Shown here one piece after another: positions 32,268 through 41,137 of a stretch of DNA of 64,000 nt (within the stretch, counting starts at the first letter, position 1; each line of letters starts with the position of its first letter). Where the stretch lies: assembly GCF_000730625.1 (NCBI RefSeq), contig NZ_BBIT01000002.1, forward strand, positions 889,811 through 953,810, written 5' to 3'. The position numbers and the translations under genes are program-made. A model generated the notes under the pieces. The model worked only from the letters and a program-made list of their open reading frames with translations. It did not search any database and was not told the origin of the DNA. Source of the DNA: Pseudomonas oryzihabitans NBRC 102199. Its GTDB lineage: Bacteria > Pseudomonadota > Gammaproteobacteria > Pseudomonadales > Pseudomonadaceae.

Positions 32268-33421
32268 CGGGCGTTCTCCTCTGATTCGCGTTCGAGACGT
32301 TGATGATAGGGCACCACGGCGCCGAGGCTGTGCCGGGCCGCCGCCAGCTGCACGGCCTCACGGTCGCCGGAAAAATGCTGGGTTTCAGAATAGAGCACGA
32401 TGTCGTCACCGACGCGGTAGCCCCAGGCAAAACAGACGGTCCCCTGAGGAATGCCGTCCGCCCCGCCCGGTCCGGCCAGCCCGGTATTGGCGATGGCCAC
32501 CTGTGCCGGACTGTCGCGCAGGGCGCCAGCAGCCATCTCCCGCGCCACTTCCTCGCTGGTGAGGTTGTGCCGCTCGATGGTTTCCGGCCTGACGCCCAGC
32601 AGGCGCTGCTTGGCCTCGGGCGAATAGACGACGTAACCGGATTCGATGCAGCTGCCGCTGCCGGGTATCTCGGACAACAGTCCCACCACCTTGCCGGCCG
32701 TGCAGGATTCGGCCGTGGTGAGTTGCAGTTCGCGTGTCTTGAGATAGTCCAGCATGGACTCGATTTTGTTCATGAGTGCGTGTCCCCAAAAGCAGTTCTC
32801 CTCCGTTGGAAGAACGGCGAAATGGGGAAGTTCTCGGGTCAGTTGCCGGGTATTTTCCAGGTCGGCGGGCGTGTCGATGTCGCGATGGATACCGGCGTCC
32901 GCGATCTCCCGCTCTAGTACCGAACCCTCGCGCAGGAGCCGTTTCGCTCCCTCGTCGCCCGTGAGTTCGCCCAGCGCAGCGGCAAAATTCCGACCAAAGA
33001 GCACGGGATGGCCGCGCCGGCCCTGGTAAGCAGGGACGACGATGCGCCCGGGATGATGCAGCTCCAGCAGCTGGCGGGCCGTGGCGGGCTGCACGAAGGG
33101 CATGTCGCCCAGGGCGACCAGCCAGCCGGACGCCTCGGGCGTCCTTCGCACGGCCGCGGCCAGGCTGTCGCCCATGCCGGTGGTGGGCAGGCTGAGTACC
33201 GCCAGGCCTTCCTGCCGCGCCAGCGCGGCGCGCCAGGGGGCGCTGTCCGAGACCACGGCCAGGCACGGCAGACCCAGGCCTCGCCACAATCGAAAGGTCG
33301 CCTGCAACACCGTCAGCTCGGACGGACCGGGCAAGATGGCCTGCAGCTTGTCGCCTCCGCCGACGGCGCGGAACCGGCTTCCGGCACCCGCCGCGAGGAT
33401 CAGCACCTGAACGCCGGGCAT
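32264..33421 (-). CDS. Fusion of MocA-like nucleotidyltransferase with PncC/CinA-C NMN deamidase
   Basis: A 385-residue protein with two domains normally on separate genes. Residues 1 to about 195 form a MobA/MocA-like NTP transferase (LILAAGAGSRFR, GDMPFVQPATAR, RRGHPVLFG, DIDTPADLE), which in molybdenum-hydroxylase systems makes molybdopterin cytosine dinucleotide. Residues about 217-385 form a CinA C-terminal domain (TAESCTAGKV, NTGLAGPGGADGIPQG), nicotinamide-mononucleotide amidohydrolase in other bacteria. The frame is open across the joint. An internal Met at 217 with a GGGGA-type site upstream could allow a separate PncC product. nadE follows and xdhC precedes, matching each half. Confidence 0.78.
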   Translation of the reverse strand: MPGVQVLILAAGAGSRFRAVGGGDKLQAILPGPSELTVLQATFRLWRGLGLPCLAVVSDSAPWRAALARQEGLAVLSLPTTGMGDSLAAAVRRTPEASGWLVALGDMPFVQPATARQLLELHHPGRIVVPAYQGRRGHPVLFGRNFAAALGELTGDEGAKRLLREGSVLEREIADAGIHRDIDTPADLENTRQLTRELPHFAVLPTEENCFWGHALMNKIESMLDYLKTRELQLTTAESCTAGKVVGLLSEIPGSGSCIESGYVVYSPEAKQRLLGVRPETIERHNLTSEEVAREMAAGALRDSPAQVAIANTGLAGPGGADGIPQGTVCFAWGYRVGDDIVLYSETQHFSGDREAVQLAAARHSLGAVVPYHQRLERESEENAR

Positions 33422-33423
33422 CC

Positions 33424-34413
33424 CTAGGCGACCTGCTCCACCGCCACCAGGGCGCGCTTCTTCTGGGTCAGGGCGATGCCGTTCTTGACCGCCACCACCT
33501 CCGCCAGCAGCGACAGGGCGATCTCTGGTGGCGTATGGCTGCCGATGTGCAGGCCGATGGGACCGTGCAGGCGATTGATCGCCGCCACCGGCACCTCCAG
33601 CTGCAGCAGCCGCTCCCGCCGCCGGTCGTTGTTGCGCAGCGAACCCAGGGCGCCAACGTAGAAGGCGTCGGATTGCAGCGCCGTCAGCAGCGCCAGGTCA
33701 TCCAGGCGCGGATCGTGGGTCAGGGCCACCACCGCGGTGCGCTCGTCCGGGCGGATCGCCAGCACGGCATCGTCCGGCATGCCCGGGATGAAACGCGCCT
33801 GGCGCGTCTCCCAGCCCTGGCGGAATTCCTCGCGGGGATCGCAAACCAGCACCTCGAAATCGAGCATGGCGGCCATGTCGGCGACATAGAGCGACAGCTG
33901 ACCGGCGCCGATCAGCAGCAGCCGCCAACGCGGTCCGTGTACCAGGCGCAGGCAGTGCTCGTCCAGGGCGACCGGCTCGTCGCGGGTGGTGCTGGAGATC
34001 CGCACCTTGCCGGTGGCCAGGTCCAGCTCGCGCAGGGCCAGTTCGTGGTCGTCACAGCGTTGCAGCAGTTGCTCGACCCAGCGCCAGTCACCGACCTGCT
34101 CCTGGACCAGGCGCAGGGTGCCCCCGCAGGGCAGTCCGAAGCGGGCGGCTTCGTCACCCGAGACGCCATAGGTGATGACCTCCGGACGCTCGCCAGCGAA
34201 CTGGCCGGCGTGCAGCCGGGCGATCAGGTCGTCCTCGATGCAGCCACCCGACACGGAGCCGCATACCTGGCCGTCGTCACGCAGGGCCAGCATGGCGCCC
34301 GGCGGCCGCGGCGAGCTGCCCCAGGTCTGGACCACGGTGAACAGGCTGACGCCATGCCCTGCCCGTCGCCAGGCCAGGGTCATGCGCAAAACTTCTTGAT
34401 CGACACTGTCCAC
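33424..34413 (-). CDS. XdhC/CoxI family protein
   Basis: A 329-residue XdhC family protein. The N-terminal XdhC/CoxI domain contains the VCGSVSGGCIEDDL motif; a Rossmann-like domain begins RLLLIGAGQLSLYVADMA. XdhC proteins help insert or sulfurate the molybdenum cofactor in xanthine-dehydrogenase-type enzymes, and a MocA-like domain lies in the next gene. A GTG start at 34413 is chosen because GAGAGGAG precedes it and the protein then begins with a family-typical MDSVDQEVLR. No molybdenum hydroxylase gene is in the window. Confidence 0.85.
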   Translation of the reverse strand: MDSVDQEVLRMTLAWRRAGHGVSLFTVVQTWGSSPRPPGAMLALRDDGQVCGSVSGGCIEDDLIARLHAGQFAGERPEVITYGVSGDEAARFGLPCGGTLRLVQEQVGDWRWVEQLLQRCDDHELALRELDLATGKVRISSTTRDEPVALDEHCLRLVHGPRWRLLLIGAGQLSLYVADMAAMLDFEVLVCDPREEFRQGWETRQARFIPGMPDDAVLAIRPDERTAVVALTHDPRLDDLALLTALQSDAFYVGALGSLRNNDRRRERLLQLEVPVAAINRLHGPIGLHIGSHTPPEIALSLLAEVVAVKNGIALTQKKRALVAVEQVA

Positions 34414-34556
34414 GCCCTGCTCCTCTCTACCTTGCACCTGCGACGGCAAAATCGTCGTTCCGGGGGTAGAACCCAACAGCGGAGCGGGGTTCCCCAGGGC
34501 GGAACCCGGTGGATCGCCGGCCTATCCATAGGGGACACCCCAAGAGGAGAACGTCC

Positions 34557-35432
34557 ATGCCCCGCTCGATCTGGAAAGGCGCCGTCAGCTTCGGCCTGGT
34601 GCACATCCCCGTGTCGGTCGTCTCGGCGACCCGGCAATCGGGCATCGACTTCGACTGGCTGGATGAACGCAGCCTCGACCCGGTGGGTTACAAGCGCATC
34701 AACAAGACTACCGGCAAGGAGGTCCCCAGCGAACACATCGTCAAGGGCATCGAGCACGGCAAGGGCAAGTACGTGGTGCTCAGCGAAGACGAGATCCACA
34801 ACGCCCTGCCCGAGGCCACCCGCACCATCGATATCCTCACCTTCGTCGAGGCGCGGGAGATCTCCATCCTGCACTTCGAGAAGCCCTACTACCTGGCGCC
34901 GGACAAGAACGGCGAAAAGGTCTATGCCCTGCTTCGCGACACCCTGAGCGCCGCCGGCAAGGTGGGCGTGGCCAACCTGGTGATGCACTCCAAGCAGCAC
35001 CTGGCGGTGATCATGCCGCTGGGCGATGCCCTGGTGCTCAACACCCTGCGCTGGGCCGACGAAGTGCGGTCCGCAGAAGACGTCGGGCTCGAGGGACTCG
35101 ACGCCAAGGTCAGCAAGAAGGAAGTGGACATGGCCCAGCGCCTGGTGGACGACATGACCGAGCTATGGGACCCGGAGCAGTACCACGACACCTTCAAGGA
35201 CAACGTCATGGCGCTGGTAGAGCGCAAGCTCAAGGACGGCAAGCTCGAAGCCGTCGCCGAGGAGCCCGAAGCCGAGGACAGCGGCGCCGACGTCATCGAC
35301 CTTACCGAATTGCTGCGCCGCAGCCTGGGTGGCAAGAAGGACAAGGCCAAGGAGGCGCCCAAGTCCAAGAGCTCCGGCCGTTCGACCACCCGGCGTAGCC
35401 CTGCCGCCAGCCGCACCCGCAAGGCCAAGTGA
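34557..35432 (+). CDS. ku: Non-homologous end-joining protein Ku
   Basis: A 291-residue bacterial Ku. The ring domain begins MPRSIWKGAVSFGLVHIPV, a hallmark start, and ends in a Lys/Ser/Arg-rich tail after about residue 255 that contacts DNA in other species. It binds double-strand ends and recruits LigD. AGAGGAGA precedes ATG 34557. The gene is followed immediately by ligD. Its place beside the trehalose/glucan genes is known from other Pseudomonas and suggests shared stationary-phase or desiccation control. Confidence 0.94.
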   Translation: MPRSIWKGAVSFGLVHIPVSVVSATRQSGIDFDWLDERSLDPVGYKRINKTTGKEVPSEHIVKGIEHGKGKYVVLSEDEIHNALPEATRTIDILTFVEAREISILHFEKPYYLAPDKNGEKVYALLRDTLSAAGKVGVANLVMHSKQHLAVIMPLGDALVLNTLRWADEVRSAEDVGLEGLDAKVSKKEVDMAQRLVDDMTELWDPEQYHDTFKDNVMALVERKLKDGKLEAVAEEPEAEDSGADVIDLTELLRRSLGGKKDKAKEAPKSKSSGRSTTRRSPAASRTRKAK

Positions 35433-35443
35433 GGAGCGCCGCC

Positions 35444-38011
35444 ATGGCCAGCTCGACCAGCGAATACAACCGCAAGCGCAACTTCGACATCACCGCCGAG
35501 CCGCGTGACGAGGGCAGCTCCCGCCGGCGCAAGGCCAAGGGGGCCCTGACTTTCGTCATCCAGAAGCACGACGCGCGGCGCCTGCACTACGACTTCCGCC
35601 TGGAGCTGGATGGCACCCTCAAGAGCTGGGCGGTGCCCAAGGGTCCCAGCCTCGATCCCGGCGAAAAGCGCCTGGCGGTGCAGGTGGAGGACCACCCCCT
35701 CGCCTACGGCAGCTTCGAAGGCAGCATTCCCGAAGGCCAGTACGGCGCCGGCGATGTCATCGTCTGGGATCGTGGCGAGTGGGAGGCGGATGGCGATGCC
35801 GCCGAAGGCTATGCCGCGGGCAAGCTCAAGTTCGAACTCAGGGGTGAAAAGCTGCGCGGTCACTGGACCCTGGTGCGCACCCGGCTGCAGGGCCACAGCG
35901 ACAAGCCGCAGTGGCTCTTGATCAAGGAGCGCGACGACCAGGCCCGCGACACCGCCGACTACGAGGTGACCGCTGCCGAACCCGACAGCGTGCTGAGCGA
36001 CAAGACCCTGCCTCGGCTGGCGCAGTCCAAGGCCAAGGGCAAAACCTCCGCCAAAGCCAAGGCGACCAAAACGCCGACCCGCCAGCCCACGGCCAAGGCG
36101 CGCAAGGCCAAGCTGCCCGAGATCCTGGAAGCCCAGCTGGCCACCCTGGTCGACAGTCCGCCGGCCGGCGGCTGGCTGTACGAGGTGAAATACGACGGCT
36201 ATCGGCTGCTCGCCCATATCGAGGGCGGCGAGGTGCGCCTCTTCACCCGCAGCGGCAACGACTGGACCGAGCGCCTGCCGGAGCAGGCCAGGGCCCTGGC
36301 CGCGCTGGGCCTGGAAAACGCCTGGCTGGACGGCGAGATCGTGGTCAACGACGCCCAGGGCGTCTCCAGCTTCCAGGCGCTGCAGAATGCCTTCGAGACT
36401 GGCAAGGCGACCCGCATCACCTATTACCTGTTCGACCTGCCCTATCTCAATGGCGCGGACCTGCGCGAGGTGCCGGTCGAGCAACGCCGCGAGTTGCTCG
36501 GCAAGCTGCTGGAAGAGAGCAACGACAGCGAGCTGCTGCGCTTCTCCGCCGCCTTCGAGGTGCCGGCCGATCGCATCCTGGCCAGTGCCTGCGAACTCGG
36601 GCTCGAAGGGGTCATCGGCAAGCGCCTGGGTAGCCCCTACCGTTCGCGGCGCAACAAGGACTGGATCAAGCTCAAGTGCGCCCACCGCCAGGAATTCATC
36701 ATCGTCGGCTACACCCCGCCCAAGGGCGGCCGCCAGCACCTGGGCGCGCTGCTGGTGGCGCTGCACGATGACCAGGGCCAGCTGCACTATGCCGGCAAGG
36801 TCGGTACCGGCTTCACCGCGGCCGTGCTCAAGCAGCTGCACGCCCGCTTCCAGCCGTTGATCGTCGATGAGCCGCCGGTGGTGGATCCGCCCAAGGGCGC
36901 CGCCTATCGCGAAGTGACCTGGCTGCGGCCCGAGCAGCTGTGCGAGATCGCCTATGCCGAGCTGACCCAGGACCGCATCGTCCGCCAGGGCGTCTTCCAC
37001 GGCCTGCGCGACGACAAGCCGGCCGAGGGCATCGGCTTGGAAGAGGCGACACCAGCCCGCGAGGCCGAGGCGCCGCGCCCGTCCGCCGCACGCCGTCCGT
37101 CTGCGGGCAAGCAGCAGGACGCCAGCGTCGCCGGGGTGCGCATCAGCCATCCCGAACGGGTCATCGACGAGGCCAGCGGCGCACGCAAGCTCGACATCGC
37201 GGGCTATTACGCCGCCGTCGCCGACTGGATCCTGCCGCATCTGGCCGACCGACCCGTGGCCCTGGTCCGGACGCCCGAGGGTATCGCCAGCGAGCAGATC
37301 TTCCAGAAGCACAAGCAGACCCTGGCGATCCCCCATATCCGCGAACTCGATCCGGCACTGGACCCGGGGCATGCGCCGCTGATGGTCATCGACAGTCGCG
37401 AGGCCCTCATCGGCGCGGCCCAGATGGGCACGGTGGAACTCCATACCTGGAACGCCACCGCCGACCGCATCGACCGGCCCGACCGCTTCATTCTCGATCT
37501 CGACCCTGATCCCGCCCTGCCCTGGTCGCGCATGCTGGAGGCGACGGGGCTGGTGCTGACCCTGCTCGACGAGCTGGAGCTGCAGGCCTTCGTCAAGACC
37601 AGCGGCGGTCGCGGCCTGCACCTGGTGGTGCCGCTGGATCGGCGCCAGGACTGGGACACCGTCAAGGCCTTCGCCCAGGCCGCGGCCCAGCACCTGGCCA
37701 ACACCCTGCCCAAGCTCTTCGCCGCCAAGATGGGCGCCCAGAATCGCCAGGGGAAGATCTTCGTCGACTACCTGCGCAATCGCCATGGCGCCACCACGGT
37801 CAGCGCCTTTTCCCTGCGCGCCCGTCCCCACCTCGGCGTTTCGGTACCCATCGCCCGGGATGAGCTGGCGACCCTGGAGGCCAGCGACCAATGGCGCTTC
37901 GACTCCCTACTGGAACGCCTCGAAGGGCTCAAGGACGACCCCTGGGCCGGGTATGCCGAGATACGCCAGAGCCTTACCGCAGCGCGGCGCAAGCGGCTCG
38001 GCGTAGCGTAG
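35444..38011 (+). CDS. ligD: Multifunctional ATP-dependent DNA ligase D
   Basis: An 855-residue LigD with the Pseudomonas domain order. A 3'-phosphoesterase comes first, about residues 15-165 (HDARRLHYDFRLELDG); an ATP-dependent ligase follows, about 225-530, with the adenylated Lys in EVKYDGYR near 249. A primase-polymerase lies at about 565-850, with the LDLDPD metal site near 684 and TSGGRGLHLVVPL. Two Lys/Ala- or Arg-rich linkers separate domains. It trims, fills and seals broken ends with Ku. ATG 35444 has GAGGAG seven bases away, overlapping the end of ku. All catalytic motifs appear intact. Confidence 0.94.
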   Translation: MASSTSEYNRKRNFDITAEPRDEGSSRRRKAKGALTFVIQKHDARRLHYDFRLELDGTLKSWAVPKGPSLDPGEKRLAVQVEDHPLAYGSFEGSIPEGQYGAGDVIVWDRGEWEADGDAAEGYAAGKLKFELRGEKLRGHWTLVRTRLQGHSDKPQWLLIKERDDQARDTADYEVTAAEPDSVLSDKTLPRLAQSKAKGKTSAKAKATKTPTRQPTAKARKAKLPEILEAQLATLVDSPPAGGWLYEVKYDGYRLLAHIEGGEVRLFTRSGNDWTERLPEQARALAALGLENAWLDGEIVVNDAQGVSSFQALQNAFETGKATRITYYLFDLPYLNGADLREVPVEQRRELLGKLLEESNDSELLRFSAAFEVPADRILASACELGLEGVIGKRLGSPYRSRRNKDWIKLKCAHRQEFIIVGYTPPKGGRQHLGALLVALHDDQGQLHYAGKVGTGFTAAVLKQLHARFQPLIVDEPPVVDPPKGAAYREVTWLRPEQLCEIAYAELTQDRIVRQGVFHGLRDDKPAEGIGLEEATPAREAEAPRPSAARRPSAGKQQDASVAGVRISHPERVIDEASGARKLDIAGYYAAVADWILPHLADRPVALVRTPEGIASEQIFQKHKQTLAIPHIRELDPALDPGHAPLMVIDSREALIGAAQMGTVELHTWNATADRIDRPDRFILDLDPDPALPWSRMLEATGLVLTLLDELELQAFVKTSGGRGLHLVVPLDRRQDWDTVKAFAQAAAQHLANTLPKLFAAKMGAQNRQGKIFVDYLRNRHGATTVSAFSLRARPHLGVSVPIARDELATLEASDQWRFDSLLERLEGLKDDPWAGYAEIRQSLTAARRKRLGVA

Positions 38012-38128
38012 CGATGCGCCTGCCGTCGGCAAGCGTACCGCCTAAGCGAAACCCCTTATCGCTGCCCGTGGTCTGCACTAACGAGCGCTGTCGTGGACAG
38101 CGCCGTCGCCAGCCACGGGATGGAGCCG

Positions 38129-39139
38129 ATGTCGATCGATCTGGATAGCCTCCAGGACACCCTGGACGAGTGGGCCTATGACGAGGTCACTCCCGCACTG
38201 CTGCAACACCGACTCCAGATTCTCAACCAGCGCGGTCTCGACCGCCTGCCGTTGCCCGGCCAGGGTCAGACCCTGGACCGTTGGCGCGCCCTGGCCCAGG
38301 TCGCCCATCATGACCTGGGCCTGGTCAAGCTGTACGAAGGCCACACCGATGCCCTGGCCATCCTGAGCGAACTGGAGGGCTACGCTCCGCCCGAAAGCCT
38401 CTGGGGCGTCTGGGCCGCCGAGCCGCCCGATGCCCGCCTGCTGGTGCGCTACAGCGCCGACGGCGTGGTCACCCTGCACGGCCGGAAGTCCTGGTGCTCC
38501 GGCGCCTCCCTGGTCAGTCACGCCCTGGTCACCGCCTGGATGGACGATCATCCGATGCTGGTGGCGGTGGAAATGAAGCAACCCGGCGTCGAAGTCACCC
38601 AGGACGGCTGGCGGGCCATCGGCATGCAGCACACGGGTAGCGTCGACGTGCTGTTCGACGGGGCCGCCGGCGTGCTGGTCGGGGCCCCCGGTCGCTACCT
38701 GCACCGCCCCGGCTTCTGGCATGGCGGCGGCGGTATCGCCGCCTGCTGGTATGGCTCCGCCACCGCCCTGGCCGATACCCTGCGCGCTCACTGCAAGCGT
38801 CATCGCGAACCCCATGCCCTCGCTCACCTGGGCCATGTGGACGCCGCCCTGCTCGGCGCCGCCACTGCACTGCGCCAGGCCGCCGAGTGGCTGGACCTCA
38901 ACCCCGAGGCGGACGCCCGTTATCCCGTCTGCCAGCTGCGGGCCCTGGTCGAGCAGTGTGCCGAAATCGTCATCCGCCATACCGGCCGCGCCTTTGGCGC
39001 CGCGCCGCTGTGCCGCGACGCCTATTGCGCCCGCCACATGGCGGACCTCCCCGTCTACCTGCGCCAGAGTCACGCCGAACGCGACCTGGCGGTGCTGGGT
39101 GACCTCAATCTGCTGGAGGGTGCCCCTTGGCAACTGTAG
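38129..39139 (+). CDS. Acyl-CoA dehydrogenase-like protein
   Basis: A 336-residue protein resembling acyl-CoA dehydrogenases: GRKSWCSGAS in the middle domain, a GMQHTGSVDVLFDG segment, then a helical C-terminal region. It is shorter than the 380-400 residues usual for the family. The catalytic Glu of true acyl-CoA dehydrogenases cannot be placed with confidence. ATG 38129 is preferred; ATG 38120 and GTG 38093 are possible. It heads a four-gene overlapping cassette with a PIG-L deacetylase, a NodS-like methyltransferase and a small glycosyltransferase, so it may oxidise a biosynthetic intermediate rather than a fatty acyl-CoA. Confidence 0.7.
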   Translation: MSIDLDSLQDTLDEWAYDEVTPALLQHRLQILNQRGLDRLPLPGQGQTLDRWRALAQVAHHDLGLVKLYEGHTDALAILSELEGYAPPESLWGVWAAEPPDARLLVRYSADGVVTLHGRKSWCSGASLVSHALVTAWMDDHPMLVAVEMKQPGVEVTQDGWRAIGMQHTGSVDVLFDGAAGVLVGAPGRYLHRPGFWHGGGGIAACWYGSATALADTLRAHCKRHREPHALAHLGHVDAALLGAATALRQAAEWLDLNPEADARYPVCQLRALVEQCAEIVIRHTGRAFGAAPLCRDAYCARHMADLPVYLRQSHAERDLAVLGDLNLLEGAPWQL

Positions 39140-39888
39140 GCGATCGTCAGATTCAAGGAGCTGGCACCGCGCCCGAGGCGTGGCTGCAGTGGTCCGGCTT
39201 CGCCGAGATGCCGGCAATCGAGGCCTCGCAACTGGTCCCGCCCGGCCATCGCGCCGTGGTCGTCGCCCCGCACCCGGACGACGAGATCCTCGGCTGCGGC
39301 GGCCTGCTCTGCCAGTTGGGTGAACTGGGGCGTCGTCTGGCACTGGTGGCGGTCACCGACGGCGATGGCAGCCATCCGCAATCCACCCTCTGGCCGGCCA
39401 CCCGCCTGCGCAACACCCGTCCACTGGAGACCCGCGAAGCCCTGCGCCGCCTGCATCTGGAGCGCGCCACCGTGACCCGCCTGGCGATACCGGACGGCCA
39501 TGTAAGCGAGCAGGAAGCCGCCCTGCAGCAGCGGCTGGTGGAAATCCTCACGCCGGAAGACGTGGTCTTCGCCACCTGGCGATTGGATGGCCATCCCGAT
39601 CACGAGGCGACCGGCCGCGCCGCCGTGGAAGCCTGCCGCCTGCGCGGTGCCCGCTGCATCGAGGTGCCGGTCTGGACCTGGCACTGGGCCGCCCCGGGCG
39701 ATCCACGCGTGCCCTGGGAACGGGCGCGGCGCCTGGATTTGGAGGAAGACGTCCTGGCGCTGAAGAAGCGCGCGGTGAATGCCTTCGGCAGTCAGCTGAC
39801 CGAGGACACGAGCACGGGACAGGGACCCATCCTGCCGCCTGCGGTAGTGGCCCGTCTCACCCGTGCCTGGGAGGTCTATCTGACGTGA
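39127..39888 (+). CDS. PIG-L family deacetylase
   Basis: A 253-residue LmbE/PIG-L zinc hydrolase. The metal site is visible as PHPDDEILGCGG near residue 48, DGDGSHP, and GHPDHEATGRAA near 158. Family members remove N-acetyl groups from GlcNAc conjugates, as in mycothiol and bacillithiol synthesis. Its TTG start at 39127 is supported by GGAGG seven bases upstream and lies inside the previous gene. Its stop overlaps the next start. The substrate is unknown. Confidence 0.85.
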   Translation: MATVGDRQIQGAGTAPEAWLQWSGFAEMPAIEASQLVPPGHRAVVVAPHPDDEILGCGGLLCQLGELGRRLALVAVTDGDGSHPQSTLWPATRLRNTRPLETREALRRLHLERATVTRLAIPDGHVSEQEAALQQRLVEILTPEDVVFATWRLDGHPDHEATGRAAVEACRLRGARCIEVPVWTWHWAAPGDPRVPWERARRLDLEEDVLALKKRAVNAFGSQLTEDTSTGQGPILPPAVVARLTRAWEVYLT

Positions 39889-40484
39889 CCGTCTCCATGA
39901 GCTATTTCGATTCGCTGTACGCCAGCAGCGACGATCCCTGGGACTACCGCCATCGCTGGTACGAAGCGCGCAAGCGCGATCTGACCCTGGCCATGTTGCC
40001 GCACCGTCGTTACAGCCACGGCTACGAGCCTGGCTGCTCCACCGGTGAGCTGTCCCGGCGGCTGGCCGAGCGCTGCGAGCGGCTGCTGGTCAGCGACGGC
40101 AATGCCTCCGCGGTCGCCACCGCTCGCGAGCGCCTGGCCGATCAGGCTCATGTCGAGGTGCATCACCTGCTGCTGCCGGACGCCTGGCCGGCCGGCGCCT
40201 TCGATCTCATCGTCATCAGCGAGATCGGCTACTACCTCGGCGAGCCCGGCCTGGCTGCCCTCTTGGATCGCGCCCACAGCGCGCTGCTGCCCGGAGGGGT
40301 ACTGCTCGGCTGTCACTGGCGCCATCCCATCGAAGGCTGCGCCCTGACCGGCGACCAGGTTCATGAGCGCATGGCCGCCCTGCCCGGCCTGCATCGCCTG
40401 AGCCACCTCGAAGAATCCGATTTCCTCCTCACCCTCTGGTCTTCCGACCCCACCTCCGTCGCCCGCCGGGAGCAGCTTCTATGA
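39885..40484 (+). CDS. NodS-like SAM-dependent methyltransferase
   Basis: A 199-residue class I methyltransferase of the NodS type. The N-terminal YFDSLYASSDDPWDYRHRWYE is a hallmark of this subgroup; motif I reads EPGCSTGELS near residue 48 and motif IV is FDLIVISEIGYYL. NodS N-methylates the deacetylated end of Nod factor backbones, which matches a deacetylase one gene upstream and a GT2 downstream. A GTG at 39885 overlaps the upstream TGA; ATG 39897 is an alternative. The substrate here is not known. Confidence 0.85.
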   Translation: MTVSMSYFDSLYASSDDPWDYRHRWYEARKRDLTLAMLPHRRYSHGYEPGCSTGELSRRLAERCERLLVSDGNASAVATARERLADQAHVEVHHLLLPDAWPAGAFDLIVISEIGYYLGEPGLAALLDRAHSALLPGGVLLGCHWRHPIEGCALTGDQVHERMAALPGLHRLSHLEESDFLLTLWSSDPTSVARREQLL

Positions 40485-41137
40485 TAGGTGCCGTGATACC
40501 CGCCCATAACGAAGAGCAACACGTCGAACGCTGCCTGCAATCGGTCCTGCGCGCCGCGCGGCATCCGGCCTTGCTAGGTGAACCCGTCGAGGTCGTCATC
40601 GTGCTGGACAGCTGCACCGACGGCACCGCCGACATCGTTCGCCGGCTGCCGGTCACCGCACTGGAAGTCTGGGCCTGCAACGTCGGCCTGACCCGGGCGA
40701 CCGGCGCCGCCCACCTGATTCAGCTGGGCGCCCGCTGGCTGGCCTGCACCGATGCCGACTCAGAGGTGGCGCCGGACTGGTTCGCCGCCCAGCTCGCCTA
40801 TGGCGCCGATGCCGTCTGTGGCGTGGTGGAGGTGGACGACTGGACCCCGCATTCCCCCGGCCTCAGGGCTCGCTACGAGGCGGCCTATCACGACCGCGAA
40901 GGCCATCAGCACATTCACGGCGCCAACTTCGGCATCTCCACGGCAGCCTATCTCCAGGCCGGCGGCTTTCCGTCCATGACGGTGGACGAGGACGTGACCC
41001 TGGTTACCGCGCTCCAGACCCAGGGTGCGCGTATCGCCTGGAGCAACAGCGTGCGGGTGCGCACCAGCTCGCGCCTGGACTGCCGGGCCCGCGGCGGTTT
41101 CGGCGACTACCTGAGCCTGCTCGGCGCCACTGCCTGA
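40481..41137 (+). CDS. Small GT2 family glycosyltransferase
   Basis: A 218-residue soluble GT-A enzyme, short for the family and without membrane helices. It begins MIGAVIPAHNEEQHVERCL; the donor-binding VLDSCTDGT follows, then the metal-binding ACTDADSEV near residue 90 and a VDEDVTL acceptor-side motif near 170. Its ATG overlaps the methyltransferase stop. It would attach a sugar to a small acceptor, completing a four-enzyme cassette whose product is unknown. Confidence 0.85.
   Translation: MIGAVIPAHNEEQHVERCLQSVLRAARHPALLGEPVEVVIVLDSCTDGTADIVRRLPVTALEVWACNVGLTRATGAAHLIQLGARWLACTDADSEVAPDWFAAQLAYGADAVCGVVEVDDWTPHSPGLRARYEAAYHDREGHQHIHGANFGISTAAYLQAGGFPSMTVDEDVTLVTALQTQGARIAWSNSVRVRTSSRLDCRARGGFGDYLSLLGATA

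Noticed and set aside
34557..38011. ku and ligD as cargo of a phage or mobile island
   Set aside because: Base composition matches the neighbours, both genes are intact and no integrase, attachment repeat or phage gene is nearby.
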